Source: Bacteroidota bacterium
GTDB lineage: Bacteria; Bacteroidota; Bacteroidia; Bacteroidales; VadinHA17
Reading direction: 5' to 3'
Assembly (NCBI GenBank): GCA_029547705.1
Contig: JAKPOU010000020.1
Span: 1 to 64,000, forward strand
Length of the DNA: 64,000 nucleotides
This document shows positions 18,860 through 30,434 of this stretch, in pieces. Every line of letters begins with the position of its first letter. The stretch's first letter is position 1. The notes under the pieces were generated by a model. That model did no database searches, was not told the origin of the DNA, and saw only the letters and a list, made by a program, of their open reading frames with translations. Both the position numbers and the translations under genes were made by a program.

Positions 18860-20089
18860 TCAGTTATCCCTGATATCAATGAGGAAGAGAAGCCCTTCCA
18901 TCATGGAAGGTATCAGGCCCTCATCATGCTCCAGACCGGAATAGACCGACTTCCTGCAGATTCCCGGCAGGGTCCCTGAATCAATCATTTCAGAATACAT
19001 GTCTTCAGTTGATTCAACAGGAACCGATGTGTCTCCGCTGCCGTGAGCCAGCATAAGGGGCCTGAGAGTCTTCCAGCCCCTGATACTGTTTCTGAGCAGG
19101 GCATCCTTAATCTCTGAATAATAAGGTGATGATGCCAGTCCCGACAGCAGCTCCGGCCTGAAAAGTCCGGGTATCGAGGTCGTGAGCCGGCTGTTGATCT
19201 CGCCCGTTGAATATGTCCCGTTGAAGAGTGAACCCAGTAAGGAGGCATACGGTTCATTGAGTATTTTACTTACAGGAACTGAAAACTCCTTATATGCCGA
19301 ATAGGCATTAATTATATAAGCAGGATAGGCAGGCATGGGATATGTGACAGCATCCGTCATGCCTTTGAAGATATTGAAAATGTTATACGGTCCCGCCCCG
19401 CATACGCTCCCTGCAAGCCTGAACTCCGCACTGTAGGTGGTCTCAAGTGCCTTGTGAAGCGCCAGGGTGGCCCAGCCTCCCTGGGAATAGCCGGCAAGAT
19501 AATATTCGTTTTCAGCTCTGACACCCGGAAATTCAACCCCCGCCGCCTCGTTTAAAGCCCTGTACATATCGGTTACCGACCTCACGGTCGGTTCCGTTAT
19601 CAGATAGGGATGGGGAATCTGTGAGGAGCTTCCGAAACCGGGATAATCAGGCAGAACAACTATGAATCCCAGTGAAGCCATGATCTCAACCAGGGTATAG
19701 GAAACATCTGTCACTTTCCTGGTGGGAGCATCACTGTGCCGGGTATTGGTACCATTCTGAAAACTGAGAACAGGATAGCTGCCTTTTACCGACGGCGTGC
19801 ATACCAGTCCCGAAGCTTCGATAACCTTCCCGCCTGCCTCGGTAAGGTAAACCATTTTGTAGACATCAATGCCGCTCGCCACATAGGGTTTTATTTCCCC
19901 GATCTCAGGAAAAATCCCGGCTGCAAGATCAAGCATGCGGCCGACATCTGCCTCAGAATAGGATATGGCCGGTTCACCCGATATAAAGTATTTATATGCG
20001 GGAGGCGTGTCTTTGCGGCATGAACTGACAAAGACCGTGACAAATACGGAGAAGATAAATAACCTGGTAATGTGCCTGCTGATTTTCAT
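18860..20089 (-). CDS. Secreted alpha/beta-hydrolase (secretory lipase-like) lipoprotein
   Basis: Lipobox VSSCRK; YLAGYSQGGWATL nucleophile elbow; GSGDTSVPVES and SGLEHDEGL. Confidence 0.8.
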   Translation of the reverse strand: MKISRHITRLFIFSVFVTVFVSSCRKDTPPAYKYFISGEPAISYSEADVGRMLDLAAGIFPEIGEIKPYVASGIDVYKMVYLTEAGGKVIEASGLVCTPSVKGSYPVLSFQNGTNTRHSDAPTRKVTDVSYTLVEIMASLGFIVVLPDYPGFGSSSQIPHPYLITEPTVRSVTDMYRALNEAAGVEFPGVRAENEYYLAGYSQGGWATLALHKALETTYSAEFRLAGSVCGAGPYNIFNIFKGMTDAVTYPMPAYPAYIINAYSAYKEFSVPVSKILNEPYASLLGSLFNGTYSTGEINSRLTTSIPGLFRPELLSGLASSPYYSEIKDALLRNSIRGWKTLRPLMLAHGSGDTSVPVESTEDMYSEMIDSGTLPGICRKSVYSGLEHDEGLIPSMMEGLLFLIDIRDN

Positions 20090-20211
20090 ATGAATAGATT
20101 ATTATGCCTGTACAAATGCGGATTGCAGGAATCAAAGATAACACATATCGGCAAATCCTGTATAAAGGCAGCTCCGCTACTTTTTTTATCTTTGTGCTAT
20201 TTCTTCCGTAT

Positions 20212-22167
20212 ATGGTTTCTGTGCAGAATCTATCAGTTTCATTTGGCAGCTTTGACCTGCTGACGGATATCTCATTCCTTGTAAATGAACAGGACAGGAT
20301 AGGCCTTGCCGGGAAAAACGGTGCGGGAAAATCAACCCTCCTGAAGATAATAGCCGGATTGCAAAGCCCTACTTCAGGACAGGTTGACATGTCGAGGGAA
20401 GTTACCATCGGATACCTGCCCCAGCAGATGAAACTTGATGATACAACAACCGTGCTTAACGAGGTCATTAAAGCCTTTCCCGAAATAACCGGCCTGGAAC
20501 GGGAGATTGAATCCTGCACGGCTGAAATCGCCTCCCGCAAAGACTATGAATCCCCCGAATACCTTAAACTTTGCGAAAACCTCCATCTCGTTGAAGAAAA
20601 ATTCAGATATGCCGGTGGAGACAACTACCTTGCCGATTCAGAAAAGATACTCAGGGGCCTGGGTTTTGAGGACAGGGATTTTGACAGGCCCACGGGGGAG
20701 CTGAGCGGCGGATGGAGAATGAGGATTGAACTGGCAAAGATCCTTCTGCAGAATCCGTCATTGCTGCTCCTGGATGAACCGACCAATCATATCGACATTG
20801 AATCGATACAGTGGCTCGAAGGATTCCTCGCATCATACCGCGGGGCGGTGATACTGGTATCACACGACAGGGCCTTTCTTGACAATGTCACCACACGGAC
20901 CATAGAAATCTCACTGGGGAAAATATATGACTACAAGGTATCATGGTCGGAATTTGCGGTTCTGAGAAAGGAAAGGAGGGAACAGCAGCTGGCAGCCTTC
21001 AGAAACCAGCAGAAAATGATTGATGATACCGAAAAATTCATTGAAAGGTTCAGATACAAGGCCACAAAGGCCATACAGGTACAGTCAAGGATCAAACAGC
21101 TCGACAGGATTGAACGGATAGAGGTCGATGAAGAGGATTTCAGTGAAATCAGCCTGAGATTCCCGCCGGCACCCCGGTCAGGCACCGTTGTGGTTGACGC
21201 AAGAGAACTGTCGAAAAACTACGGAACGCTCAATGTGCTGAACAGGATCGACTTCAGGATACACCGGGGTGAAAAGGTGGCTTTTGTAGGCCGCAACGGG
21301 GAAGGGAAAACAACTTTTTCAAAAATCATTATCGGGGAACTGGATCATGAAGGACTGCTTAAAACGGGACATAATGTCAGAACCGGGTATTTCGCACAGA
21401 ACCTGGATGAACTCCTGAATGAGGAAAAAACGGTGTTTGAAACTGTTGATGATGTTGCCAGGGGAGAAATCCGGACAAAGATCAGGGATATGCTCGGTGC
21501 CTTCCTTTTCCGGGGTGATGACGCGGATAAGAAAGTGAAAGTACTGTCGGGCGGGGAGCGCTCAAGGCTTGCCCTCGTGAGACTGCTGCTGGAACCACAT
21601 AACCTTCTCGTTCTGGATGAGCCTACGAACCACCTCGACATGCGATCCAAGGATATTCTGAAACAGGCCCTGATCAGTTACGACGGCACGCTAATTGTGG
21701 TTTCCCATGACAGGGATTTCCTTGACGGTATAGTAAGCAAGGTGTACGAATTCAGAAACCATGCAATCAGGGAGCATATCGGGGGGATATACGATTTCCT
21801 GCGCAAAAGGAAAATTGAAAACCTGAGGGAGATCGAAAGAAAGGAGGCAGCGCCGCTGCAAAGAAAGGAAGACAGGGAAAACGGAAACATTTCCTCAGGC
21901 AAACGGAAATACCTGGAAAGAAAAGACTATGAACGAAATCTCCGCAGACTGAGAAGCAGGCTTGAGAAATCTGAAAGTATGATCGAAAACCTTGAAAAGG
22001 AAATATCCCGCATTGATACGCTTATGAACTCACCCGGACATCTGGCGGAAGCAACCCGGGAATTCTATGAAAAGTACCGGGAGCTTAAGGAAAGACATGC
22101 TGAAGAAATGGACAGATGGGCACAATATACACATGAACTGGAAGTTTTCCTGAATGAAGATGAATAA
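20212..22167 (+). CDS. ABC-F family ATPase
   Basis: Two ABC domains (GKNGAGKSTLL/LSGGWRMR and GRNGEGKTTFS/LSGGERSR) plus C-terminal coiled coil. ORF opens at 20104; ATG at 20212 (MVSVQNLSVSFG) preferred. Confidence 0.92.
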   Translation: MVSVQNLSVSFGSFDLLTDISFLVNEQDRIGLAGKNGAGKSTLLKIIAGLQSPTSGQVDMSREVTIGYLPQQMKLDDTTTVLNEVIKAFPEITGLEREIESCTAEIASRKDYESPEYLKLCENLHLVEEKFRYAGGDNYLADSEKILRGLGFEDRDFDRPTGELSGGWRMRIELAKILLQNPSLLLLDEPTNHIDIESIQWLEGFLASYRGAVILVSHDRAFLDNVTTRTIEISLGKIYDYKVSWSEFAVLRKERREQQLAAFRNQQKMIDDTEKFIERFRYKATKAIQVQSRIKQLDRIERIEVDEEDFSEISLRFPPAPRSGTVVVDARELSKNYGTLNVLNRIDFRIHRGEKVAFVGRNGEGKTTFSKIIIGELDHEGLLKTGHNVRTGYFAQNLDELLNEEKTVFETVDDVARGEIRTKIRDMLGAFLFRGDDADKKVKVLSGGERSRLALVRLLLEPHNLLVLDEPTNHLDMRSKDILKQALISYDGTLIVVSHDRDFLDGIVSKVYEFRNHAIREHIGGIYDFLRKRKIENLREIERKEAAPLQRKEDRENGNISSGKRKYLERKDYERNLRRLRSRLEKSESMIENLEKEISRIDTLMNSPGHLAEATREFYEKYRELKERHAEEMDRWAQYTHELEVFLNEDE

Positions 22168-22927
22168 CATGACCATACCACATTTTGAAAGAGAGTTCAG
22201 GGTACATGTCTATGAAACCTTTGTAGACGAAAAAGCGAATATCTGTGCACTCTTTAACTATATGCAGGATATTGCCGCTGAACACGCAATCAGACTGGGA
22301 TACGGAAGAGACGACCTCATGAAGGAAAATAATTTCTGGGTCCTGTCAAGAATGTATGCGGAAATCAGTGAATATCCCTTCAGGGATGAGAGAATAACAG
22401 TAAAGACATGGCCCTTTGGTACCGACAATGTTTTTGCACTGAGATTCTTTGACCTGAAATTTCCCGACGGCAGAACCATTGCAAAAGCATCTTCCTCATG
22501 GCTGATAATTGATGCTGAAACAAAGAGGATCCGGCGGCCGGACCAGACACTGGAACAATTGTCGTCATACAGGAAATCTCACGAAATGCCTGTCAGAATT
22601 GCGGAGAAAATCAGGGAAACCCCGGCCGGCGGCAAAGTGTCTGACAGATTCAGGGTGAAAGTCTCCGACCTTGATGTCAACATGCATACAAACAATGTGA
22701 ATTATCTTAAATGGACAATAGACTCCTATGACTTTGATTTTATGCTGAAGCATTTTCCTGTTTCAGTGGAAATAAACTATCTTGCCGAATCAGTTCTTGG
22801 TGACAATATTACTATCAGAACTTCAGGGGAGGGAGAAAGCACCTGCGCATTCACGCATTCAATCATGAAAGATGAGGCAAAGGAACTGTGCAGGATAAGA
22901 ATTGAATGGAAAGAACGTAAAAACTGA
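22154..22927 (+). CDS. Acyl-ACP thioesterase (FatA/FatB-like)
   Basis: Double hotdog protein, DVNMHTNNVNYLKW active-site motif; start overlaps the upstream CDS by 14 nt. Confidence 0.88.
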   Translation: MKMNNMTIPHFEREFRVHVYETFVDEKANICALFNYMQDIAAEHAIRLGYGRDDLMKENNFWVLSRMYAEISEYPFRDERITVKTWPFGTDNVFALRFFDLKFPDGRTIAKASSSWLIIDAETKRIRRPDQTLEQLSSYRKSHEMPVRIAEKIRETPAGGKVSDRFRVKVSDLDVNMHTNNVNYLKWTIDSYDFDFMLKHFPVSVEINYLAESVLGDNITIRTSGEGESTCAFTHSIMKDEAKELCRIRIEWKERKN

Positions 22928-22942
22928 TAATCTCTGACAGTC

Positions 22943-24289
22943 ATGAAAAAGCATGGTAACCATAGCCCTAATATCACAGGATTCATATTCATGCTGGCAC
23001 TGCTTGCTCTTCTTGCAGGCTCATGCGGTACCATGCAGACTGTAATTGATCCTAAAGACCTTTCATATCTCTACAACCCGACAAAAAATCCCATCAATCC
23101 CGGATACAGCGTATCCAACGAATCGGAAAACCTTTCCTATCTCGCGGTGAAATTCTTTACTGCCGAACTCTATTTCTCAGAAGCCAACCCCCAGGGCATA
23201 GCAATGTCACAGCTGCTTGTCACGGTAAAACTTTACGACGTGAGCAGGGGAAGGGTGCTTCAGGATACTGCCTATTATAACCTCAATATTATCAGGGAAG
23301 AAGGAAGAAGGGATTTCGTTTATAAAATTCCGCTCCGGGTGAGGCCCGGGCTTGATTACATGGCAGAAGTCAGAATTCTTGACAGACTCAGGCAAAGGGT
23401 CGTGCAGTCCTTTGTGCCCTTCAACACCCTTTCCGATGTGAATAAATATAACTTCACCGCCCGGGGACACTTCGCCAGAAATGAACTCTTCAATCCCATA
23501 GTGAAGAAAAACGAATTTGTCAATCTCATCTATCTTAAACCACCGGCCGATTCCCTGTTCATCTCGTATTACAGGAAACTGAATGAAATACCCGATCCGC
23601 CCTCAATGCTGCTGCCGGAAAAAACCATTGATTATCCCCCCGATACCGTAATAGCCCTGTCCTATTCCGATACCCTTCCCCTGATGTTCCCGAACGAGGG
23701 AGTATACCTGTGCAGTATCGACAGAAAGATAAACGACGGTTTTACTTTCCTCAACCTGGGTCCGCGCTTCCCGCAAATGGACGAGCCGCTGACTATGATC
23801 GAACCCCTTGCCTATATCGGCACCCCGGATGAAATATTCAGAATGAAGACGGCAGAACGGCCGAAAATGGCCCTTGATGAATTCTGGATCTCCTGCGGGG
23901 GAAATGTGGACAAGGCCAGGGAACTTATCAGGATATTCTACACCAGGGTATTGTTTGCAAACTATTACTTCACATCATACAAGGAAGGATGGCGTACCGA
24001 AAGGGGAATGATATACATAATCTACGGCCCTCCCGACAAGGTCTATAAAACAAATGAGGGAGAAAACTGGGGATACCGGAAACCGGTGATAAAATCCTCC
24101 TGGGGAACCAGGTACAGGGTAAAGGAAGATTACCTCTTCTTTAATTTCAAAAAGAAAGAGAACGTTTTCTCCGATAACGACTTTTTCATAAGCAGGAGCG
24201 AAACACTTATCACCATGTGGGATCAGGCCGTTGCAAGCTGGAGGAAAGGTATCGTTTTTCGATTTGATAATCCCGAAGATCTTTTTTAA
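22943..24289 (+). CDS. GWxTD domain-containing lipoprotein
   Basis: Lipobox LLAGSCG; GWRTERGMIYIIYGPPDKVY. Confidence 0.85.
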   Translation: MKKHGNHSPNITGFIFMLALLALLAGSCGTMQTVIDPKDLSYLYNPTKNPINPGYSVSNESENLSYLAVKFFTAELYFSEANPQGIAMSQLLVTVKLYDVSRGRVLQDTAYYNLNIIREEGRRDFVYKIPLRVRPGLDYMAEVRILDRLRQRVVQSFVPFNTLSDVNKYNFTARGHFARNELFNPIVKKNEFVNLIYLKPPADSLFISYYRKLNEIPDPPSMLLPEKTIDYPPDTVIALSYSDTLPLMFPNEGVYLCSIDRKINDGFTFLNLGPRFPQMDEPLTMIEPLAYIGTPDEIFRMKTAERPKMALDEFWISCGGNVDKARELIRIFYTRVLFANYYFTSYKEGWRTERGMIYIIYGPPDKVYKTNEGENWGYRKPVIKSSWGTRYRVKEDYLFFNFKKKENVFSDNDFFISRSETLITMWDQAVASWRKGIVFRFDNPEDLF

Positions 24290-24334
24290 AACAATGGCAG
24301 AGCCCCGGAAAAGCCGGAAATCCACCGCAAGGAA

Positions 24335-25114
24335 ATGGAAAACATCCTGAGTAATGAAAAACCCCCGCTAAAAATGAAAGCGGAATCAGAATATATCTTT
24401 GGCCTGAGGCCGGTCATTGAAGCCATAAGGGCCGGTAAACAGATAGACCGCCTCCTTGTAAAAGAGGGCCTGCGTGGAGAATTGTACCATGAGCTAATGA
24501 CCGAAGTAAGGAAACATAAAATCGTATGGCAGACAGTCCCCGCCGGAAGAATTGAACTTGTGACAAGGAAAAATCACCAGGGCGTTCTGGCATGGCTGTC
24601 ACTTGTTGAATACCAGGATTTATCCGTTCTCCTTCCAATGATATTTGAAAAGGGTGAGGACCCTCTCATTGTGGCCCTCGACGGAGTGTCGGATGTAAGG
24701 AACTTCGGAGCAGTGGTCCGTTCCGCCGACTGCCTGGGAGCCCATGCAGTGCTTATTCCGGAGAAGGGATCGGCAAGAATCACCGCAGATGCCGTTAAAG
24801 CTTCTGCCGGAGCTCTGAATACCCTCCCCGTGTGCAGGGAAAAATCACTGGTAAAAGCCATCCGCTTCCTTAAGGAATCCGGTCTGAAAGTAATATGCGC
24901 AGCCGAAAAATCTGAAAAGAAACCGGCAGACTGCGATCTTACAGGACCTGCAGTTCTGGTCATGGGCTCGGAAAACAGGGGGATCAGCCGGGAGATCAAT
25001 GCACTGGCCGACAATATTACGGGAATACAAATGAGCGGAAATATTGCATCACTGAATGTATCTGTCGCAGCCGGAATCTTGCTCTATGAAATAAACCGGC
25101 AGCGCAGGGGCTGA
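24335..25114 (+). CDS. rlmB: 23S rRNA (guanosine-2'-O-)-methyltransferase RlmB (SpoU family)
   Basis: IFGLRPVIEAI, DGVSDVRNFGAVVRSADCLGAHAVL, VMGSENRGISR, ASLNVSVAAGILLYE. Confidence 0.93.
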   Translation: MENILSNEKPPLKMKAESEYIFGLRPVIEAIRAGKQIDRLLVKEGLRGELYHELMTEVRKHKIVWQTVPAGRIELVTRKNHQGVLAWLSLVEYQDLSVLLPMIFEKGEDPLIVALDGVSDVRNFGAVVRSADCLGAHAVLIPEKGSARITADAVKASAGALNTLPVCREKSLVKAIRFLKESGLKVICAAEKSEKKPADCDLTGPAVLVMGSENRGISREINALADNITGIQMSGNIASLNVSVAAGILLYEINRQRRG

Positions 25115-25115
25115 T

Positions 25116-26333
25116 TCAGGATATTATCTCCAGTATTCTGTCATCCAGCATTTTCTGATCCGCAGTAAAGGAAGCCAGTCCGGCAAGACTCAGCAAAGTG
25201 TCAGCCGCAATGCTTCCCTCCCTGATCCTGTCCTTCCACCTGGAATAAACCGGAATCTTTCCGTCCGCGGCAACTGCAGACTTTTCTTCCCTTGTGAGTG
25301 AAGGAAACATGTCGGCACAGCCCTCCTCCCGTGCAATCTGAATGAGTTCAGCTCCCGTCTCCGGAAAATTGTCAGCCAGCCTGTCAACAAGGTTCAGGAC
25401 ATTGTCGTCAACTGTCCAGAACTTTTCAATATGTGCCTCTGCTGCGGAGGCAAACATGCTGACCTCATAGTTCTCATGCATCCTCGGGAAAAATGTTCCC
25501 GGCAGATTCTTCCTGCCTTCCGCGGCAACCCTGGGAGGAATGGTAAAAACGTCTGCTCCGGCAAGCAGTTCAAGCTGACGGTAATTCCTCAGACTGGCAG
25601 CTATCAGCTTTGTCTGCCAGGGATTTTTTGCCGACAGGCCGGTTACCCAGTTCTGTGACGATATTACCGCCATTTCTCCCGCCCCGCTGCCGTCCCCGAG
25701 CTTATTGTCAGCCATAAAGGCACCTATCCTTCCCAGAAATACATTGACATAATCCGGACGTGCCACTCCTGTCACAAGAACATTCTGCCTGGCACTGAAT
25801 TCAAGGGTAAAATTGACGCGAATACCCGCTTCCTTCAGTTTCCTCGCCCCGATAAGCCCCTCTGCCGTGAACGGTACCTTTATCAGAAACTGATCAGGAC
25901 ATAATTCATGAAACCTCCGTCCGTAATATTCAATCGCATCAATATCATTTGCCGCATCAGTGTGCAGTTCCACACTTACCAGCCCGCCGAATCTTGAAGC
26001 AAGACGCAAGCCATGTCTTGCATTGAGAATGAATGCTATCTCTTTTACTCTCTCATTGACAGGCAGATGACTTACCAGATGCTTTGCCTCGCTAATAAGC
26101 ACATCATATATCCCTTTCTGTATCTCATTGTTCAGCAGAGTATTGTTTGTAGTAAGGGCACTCATCTCGGCTGTCCAGTTTGCACCGGCTTCCTCCATGT
26201 CACCGGTATCGAGCCACAGCTCAGTGCCTGTTGCACAAAGGGCAGTCCAGAACGGGTCCTTTTGTGCCACAACACGCCTTTCAATCTCATTCTTCCAGAG
26301 AAAATCGCTTATTCGGGTATTCAGATCTGCCAT
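25116..26333 (-). CDS. Transaldolase family protein
   Basis: ELWLDTGD, ALTTNNTLLNNEI, FLIKVPFTAEGLIGARKLKEAGIRVNFTLEFSARQ. Confidence 0.82.
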   Translation of the reverse strand: MADLNTRISDFLWKNEIERRVVAQKDPFWTALCATGTELWLDTGDMEEAGANWTAEMSALTTNNTLLNNEIQKGIYDVLISEAKHLVSHLPVNERVKEIAFILNARHGLRLASRFGGLVSVELHTDAANDIDAIEYYGRRFHELCPDQFLIKVPFTAEGLIGARKLKEAGIRVNFTLEFSARQNVLVTGVARPDYVNVFLGRIGAFMADNKLGDGSGAGEMAVISSQNWVTGLSAKNPWQTKLIAASLRNYRQLELLAGADVFTIPPRVAAEGRKNLPGTFFPRMHENYEVSMFASAAEAHIEKFWTVDDNVLNLVDRLADNFPETGAELIQIAREEGCADMFPSLTREEKSAVAADGKIPVYSRWKDRIREGSIAADTLLSLAGLASFTADQKMLDDRILEIIS

Positions 26334-26529
26334 AATTTCAAAGTTTTAATTTTTCCTGCTCCCGGTAAGGGATCCGGGATTTTCACCGGTACCAATCCGG
26401 AACTTTCACCTCTCCGCAATTAAAATATTCCGCAAATTTAGAGAAATTATTAACTCCCTGTCCGGTCCGGTTTTGATTCCTCCTTCCAATATCATAGCTT
26501 TATCCATCGTTTATCAAATAAAACCCGCC

Positions 26530-27804
26530 ATGAGAATCTTTTCCGCTTTGTCCCTGGTTTTCATTTCCCTTACAATGACTGCCCAGCATAGCTTTAACAG
26601 TTATTTCACCGATAAAGTTCTCCGCTTTGATTACATGCTTGCCGGTAATCATGAAAAAACGCTTGTTTATCCTGTTGGCATGAAGGAGGAGCCTTTCTAC
26701 GGAGGATCAAAAACACAGCTAACCGATCCCTTCGGATACGGCAATTTCAGATATGAGCTCTTTGATCCGGAAACAGGCAGGATCATCTATTCCCGGGGAT
26801 TCTGCACCCTCTTTCAGGAATGGCAGACCACCGCGGAAGCAAAAGTAATGGAACGAAGCTTCTATGAAGTGGCTACCATGCCATTTCCCAGGAACAAATC
26901 AGGGTTCGTGCTGAGCCGCCGTATTGAAGATGGCTCATTTTCAAAAATCTACGAAACACTGATAGATCCGGATGATTATTTTATCAGAAAGGAAAAACCT
27001 GCCGGTGTGGAGGCAACTAAAATCATTTATTCGGGGGATCCTGCCGTGAATGTCGATCTGGCCTTCATCGCGGAAGGCTATACAGCCGCTGAAATGCCGA
27101 AATTCAGGGAGGATGTGAAACGAATAAGCGGTATCCTTCTTTCGGAAGCACCTTTTAATGAATACAGGGATAAATTCAATATCTGGGCCGTGGAGGCAGT
27201 TTCAGCAGAATCGGGTACTGATATACCCGGTGAAGGAATCTATGTTTCCACCATACTGAACTCAAGTTTTTACACCTTTGACCTTGACCGTTACCTGACT
27301 ACCCTGGACATAAAGACCGTGAATGATCTTGCCGCCGTTGTGCCGCACGACAATATAATCATACTCATCAACAGCGACAGGTACGGCGGTGGCGGAGTCT
27401 ATAACTACTACAGCTGTACAACCACGGATAACCCCTTGTCAGATCACGTGTTCATCCATGAACTGGGACATGGATTTGCAGGACTGGCTGATGAATACTA
27501 TTCCTCAACAGTTTCCTATGAAAATTTCTATGCCTTTGATGTGGAACCCTGGGAGCCCAATATAACAACGCTGGTGGATTTCGGCAGCAAATGGAAGAAT
27601 ATGATTGCAGGGGGCACTCCGGTGCCGACCCCGGCAAATGCCGGATACAGGGGCAAGGTTGGTGTTTTTGAGGGTGCCGGCTATTCAGCCAGGGGAATCT
27701 ATCGCCCCCAGATGGAATGCACAATGAAAAGCAGTACTCCTTCAGGCTTTTGTGCTGTCTGCCGAAAAGCCGTAAGGGAAATGATAGAGTTTTATATTAA
27801 ATAA
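26530..27804 (+). CDS. M64 family (IgA peptidase-like) metallopeptidase, secreted
   Basis: VFIHELGHGFAGLADEYY; signal peptide from ATG at 26530 (ORF opens 26473). Confidence 0.88.
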   Translation: MRIFSALSLVFISLTMTAQHSFNSYFTDKVLRFDYMLAGNHEKTLVYPVGMKEEPFYGGSKTQLTDPFGYGNFRYELFDPETGRIIYSRGFCTLFQEWQTTAEAKVMERSFYEVATMPFPRNKSGFVLSRRIEDGSFSKIYETLIDPDDYFIRKEKPAGVEATKIIYSGDPAVNVDLAFIAEGYTAAEMPKFREDVKRISGILLSEAPFNEYRDKFNIWAVEAVSAESGTDIPGEGIYVSTILNSSFYTFDLDRYLTTLDIKTVNDLAAVVPHDNIIILINSDRYGGGGVYNYYSCTTTDNPLSDHVFIHELGHGFAGLADEYYSSTVSYENFYAFDVEPWEPNITTLVDFGSKWKNMIAGGTPVPTPANAGYRGKVGVFEGAGYSARGIYRPQMECTMKSSTPSGFCAVCRKAVREMIEFYIK

Positions 27805-27805
27805 A

Positions 27806-28792
27806 TCATTTCAGGCTGTTGAAGAGCTGCTTTGCCGTTTCAACGGGAATCTCCTTCTTTCCCAGCCAGGCAGCAACCTTAGCTTCGCGGTAACCGTTCC
27901 TGACCAGAAGATCAGCATAATCCACGGCACTCTGATAGGTAATGAAATTCCCTATAAGATAGACAATCATGCCGTCAGGAAGGGTTTCAACATCAAGTCC
28001 GCGTGATCCGGAAAGCTTCTTCATTTCATCATATACCCCCTCTCCCACGGGCTTCATGCTGCGTATCACCTCAACCCTGAAAGACAATGTGGGAGGAACT
28101 GTATCCGCCTCTATGTCCTTCACCACAGCTTCATCCGGAGTGAAGGGAATAACGCCCCACTCCTTCTCAAGAATCCTTGCCCTTTCCATTGTAACGGGCC
28201 TGCCTCCGGAAAAGGGTACAAGAAAAGCATCCCTGAAACCCTTCTCTCTTACCTGCACGAGTGCAGCCCTTGCATCATCCGCCTTGCGGAACATACCTGC
28301 ATAATAGGTTGTCATTCCGGTTCCGGGATTCCTTATGCCATATACCGGGGCAAGACCCTTGAAATATTCAGTGGTTACCGGATTACGGAAAACAGCCACC
28401 TGTATCCTGTATATGAGACCCGGCGGATGAACCGGATTTATTTCAATCTTCTCCGCCTTGTCGTGAAGCACCGGTGCATCCGTCCTGAACAAGGCAAGGA
28501 CACCCGACAGCGACTGCTGACTGACAGCTTTTGCAACATGGTTGTGAACAGCAATTTCCTGTCCGCTGCCGAAGAGACCACCGCTTTCACCGCCTGCAGG
28601 GAATCCTGCATACTGAAGATCACTGAACAATGAATCTCCTTTCCGGAAAGAACCGGGATTAACCTGCGCGTCTGAATTCCGGACCAGGGTAAACGAAAGA
28701 AATACCAGGGCTGTCAGAAAAATAAAAAGTGACGCTGATTTCCTTCCGGAACAGCCCTCAGCTAATCTCCATTGTTCTTTATCCGGTTTCAC
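27806..28792 (-). CDS. SPOR-like repeat protein, membrane anchored
   Basis: Several SPOR-like segments (YRIQVAVF..., YYAGMFRKADDARAAL, VYLIGNFITYQSAVDYADLLVRNGYREAKV). Confidence 0.65.
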   Translation of the reverse strand: MKPDKEQWRLAEGCSGRKSASLFIFLTALVFLSFTLVRNSDAQVNPGSFRKGDSLFSDLQYAGFPAGGESGGLFGSGQEIAVHNHVAKAVSQQSLSGVLALFRTDAPVLHDKAEKIEINPVHPPGLIYRIQVAVFRNPVTTEYFKGLAPVYGIRNPGTGMTTYYAGMFRKADDARAALVQVREKGFRDAFLVPFSGGRPVTMERARILEKEWGVIPFTPDEAVVKDIEADTVPPTLSFRVEVIRSMKPVGEGVYDEMKKLSGSRGLDVETLPDGMIVYLIGNFITYQSAVDYADLLVRNGYREAKVAAWLGKKEIPVETAKQLFNSLK

Positions 28793-28933
28793 AATATATT
28801 AATTTTCATTTATTTACAGATTTCCGGCCGGGATCTGTTCTGTTATTGCAATTAATAACAAAATATCAGCTTCCCTATAGGAATACGATTCAAACTTCGT
28901 AAATTTACCCGTAATAACAAAATTACCAAACCC

Positions 28934-29395
28934 ATGGGTGAATTAAAAGAAGGAATGAAAGCACCTTCATTTGAAGGAAGAGATCAGGATGGCAATATCG
29001 TCAGACTTTCAGATTTTAAGGGCAGGAAGCTGGTGCTGTATTTTTATCCGAAGGATAATACTCCGGGATGTACTGCACAGGCATGCAATCTGAGGGACAA
29101 CTATGACAGTCTCCTGAATGAGGGATTTGCCGTTGTCGGAATAAGCAAGGACAGTGAAGCTTCCCATAAAAAATTCGCGGGAAAATATTCCCTCCCATTC
29201 CCGCTCATTGCAGACACATCAAAAAAGATACATGAGGATTACGGAGTGTGGAAACAAAAGAGCCTTTACGGCAAAACCTTTTTCGGAACAGCAAGAACCA
29301 CATTCATAATTGACGAAGAGGGGACAATTGAAAAAATAATTTCCAGAGTCAACACCAGGGAACACTCCGGACAAATTTTAAAAACATTAAAGTAA
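28934..29395 (+). CDS. bcp: Thioredoxin-dependent thiol peroxidase (BCP/PrxQ)
   Basis: [20 protein letters not shown] peroxidatic Cys motif. Confidence 0.95.
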   Translation: MGELKEGMKAPSFEGRDQDGNIVRLSDFKGRKLVLYFYPKDNTPGCTAQACNLRDNYDSLLNEGFAVVGISKDSEASHKKFAGKYSLPFPLIADTSKKIHEDYGVWKQKSLYGKTFFGTARTTFIIDEEGTIEKIISRVNTREHSGQILKTLK

Positions 29396-29406
29396 CAATC
29401 AGCAAT

Positions 29407-30417
29407 ATGAATAACACAAGAAAAGAAATTGACAAGGAAAAGCTTAAAGCCCTGGAGGTAACAATAGGCAAGATTGAGAAGGATTTCGGCAAGGGTACGA
29501 TAATGAAGCTTGGCGATCAGGCCATTGAAAATATCCAGGTCATCCCGACCGGATCAATAGGTCTCGATGCAGCTCTCGGTATCGGGGGACTGCCGCGCGG
29601 ACGGGTTATAGAAATCTATGGTCCGGAAGCTTCCGGAAAAACCACCCTGGCAATACATGCAATCGCCGAAGCACAGAAAAACGGGGGAATTGCAGCAATC
29701 ATCGACGCGGAACATACCTTCGACAGAAACTATGCGGAAAAACTCGGGGTGGATGTCGAAAACCTCCTTATCTCACAACCGGATAACGGGGAACAGGCCC
29801 TCGAAATAACCGATAATCTTATACGCTCCGGGGCCCTCGATATAGTTGTGATTGACTCGGTCGCAGCCCTGACCCCCAAAGCCGAAATCGAAGGCGAAAT
29901 GGGAGATTCAAAAATGGGCCTCCAGGCCAGACTGATGTCACAGGCCCTGAGAAAACTTACAGCCAATATAAGTAAAACCAACACCTCCTGCATCTTCATC
30001 AACCAGCTCAGGGAAAAAATCGGGATCATGTTCGGGAACCCCGAAACCACAACAGGAGGAAATGCACTTAAGTTCTATTCCTCAGTGAGACTCGACATAA
30101 GAAAGACAAGCCAGCTGAAGGACGGTGAGGAAATAATCGGCAGCAGGACAAGAGTCAAGATTGTCAAGAATAAACTTGCGCCGCCATTCAAGAAAGCCGA
30201 TTTTGATATTCTGTACGGCGAGGGAATATCGCAGCTTGGCGAAATCATTGACCTCGGAACAGACTTTAACATTATCAGAAAAAGCGGGTCGTGGTACAGC
30301 TATAATGAAACCAGGATAGGCCAGGGAAGAGAGGCAGTGAAGCAGATCCTCAGGGATAATCCGGAACTGTATGATGAACTTAAAACAAAGGTTACTGAAG
30401 CACTTAAAAATCAATAA
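29407..30417 (+). CDS. recA: Recombinase RecA
   Basis: [66 protein letters not shown]. Confidence 0.98.
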   Translation: MNNTRKEIDKEKLKALEVTIGKIEKDFGKGTIMKLGDQAIENIQVIPTGSIGLDAALGIGGLPRGRVIEIYGPEASGKTTLAIHAIAEAQKNGGIAAIIDAEHTFDRNYAEKLGVDVENLLISQPDNGEQALEITDNLIRSGALDIVVIDSVAALTPKAEIEGEMGDSKMGLQARLMSQALRKLTANISKTNTSCIFINQLREKIGIMFGNPETTTGGNALKFYSSVRLDIRKTSQLKDGEEIIGSRTRVKIVKNKLAPPFKKADFDILYGEGISQLGEIIDLGTDFNIIRKSGSWYSYNETRIGQGREAVKQILRDNPELYDELKTKVTEALKNQ

Positions 30418-30434
30418 TTTAAAATATCATTCCG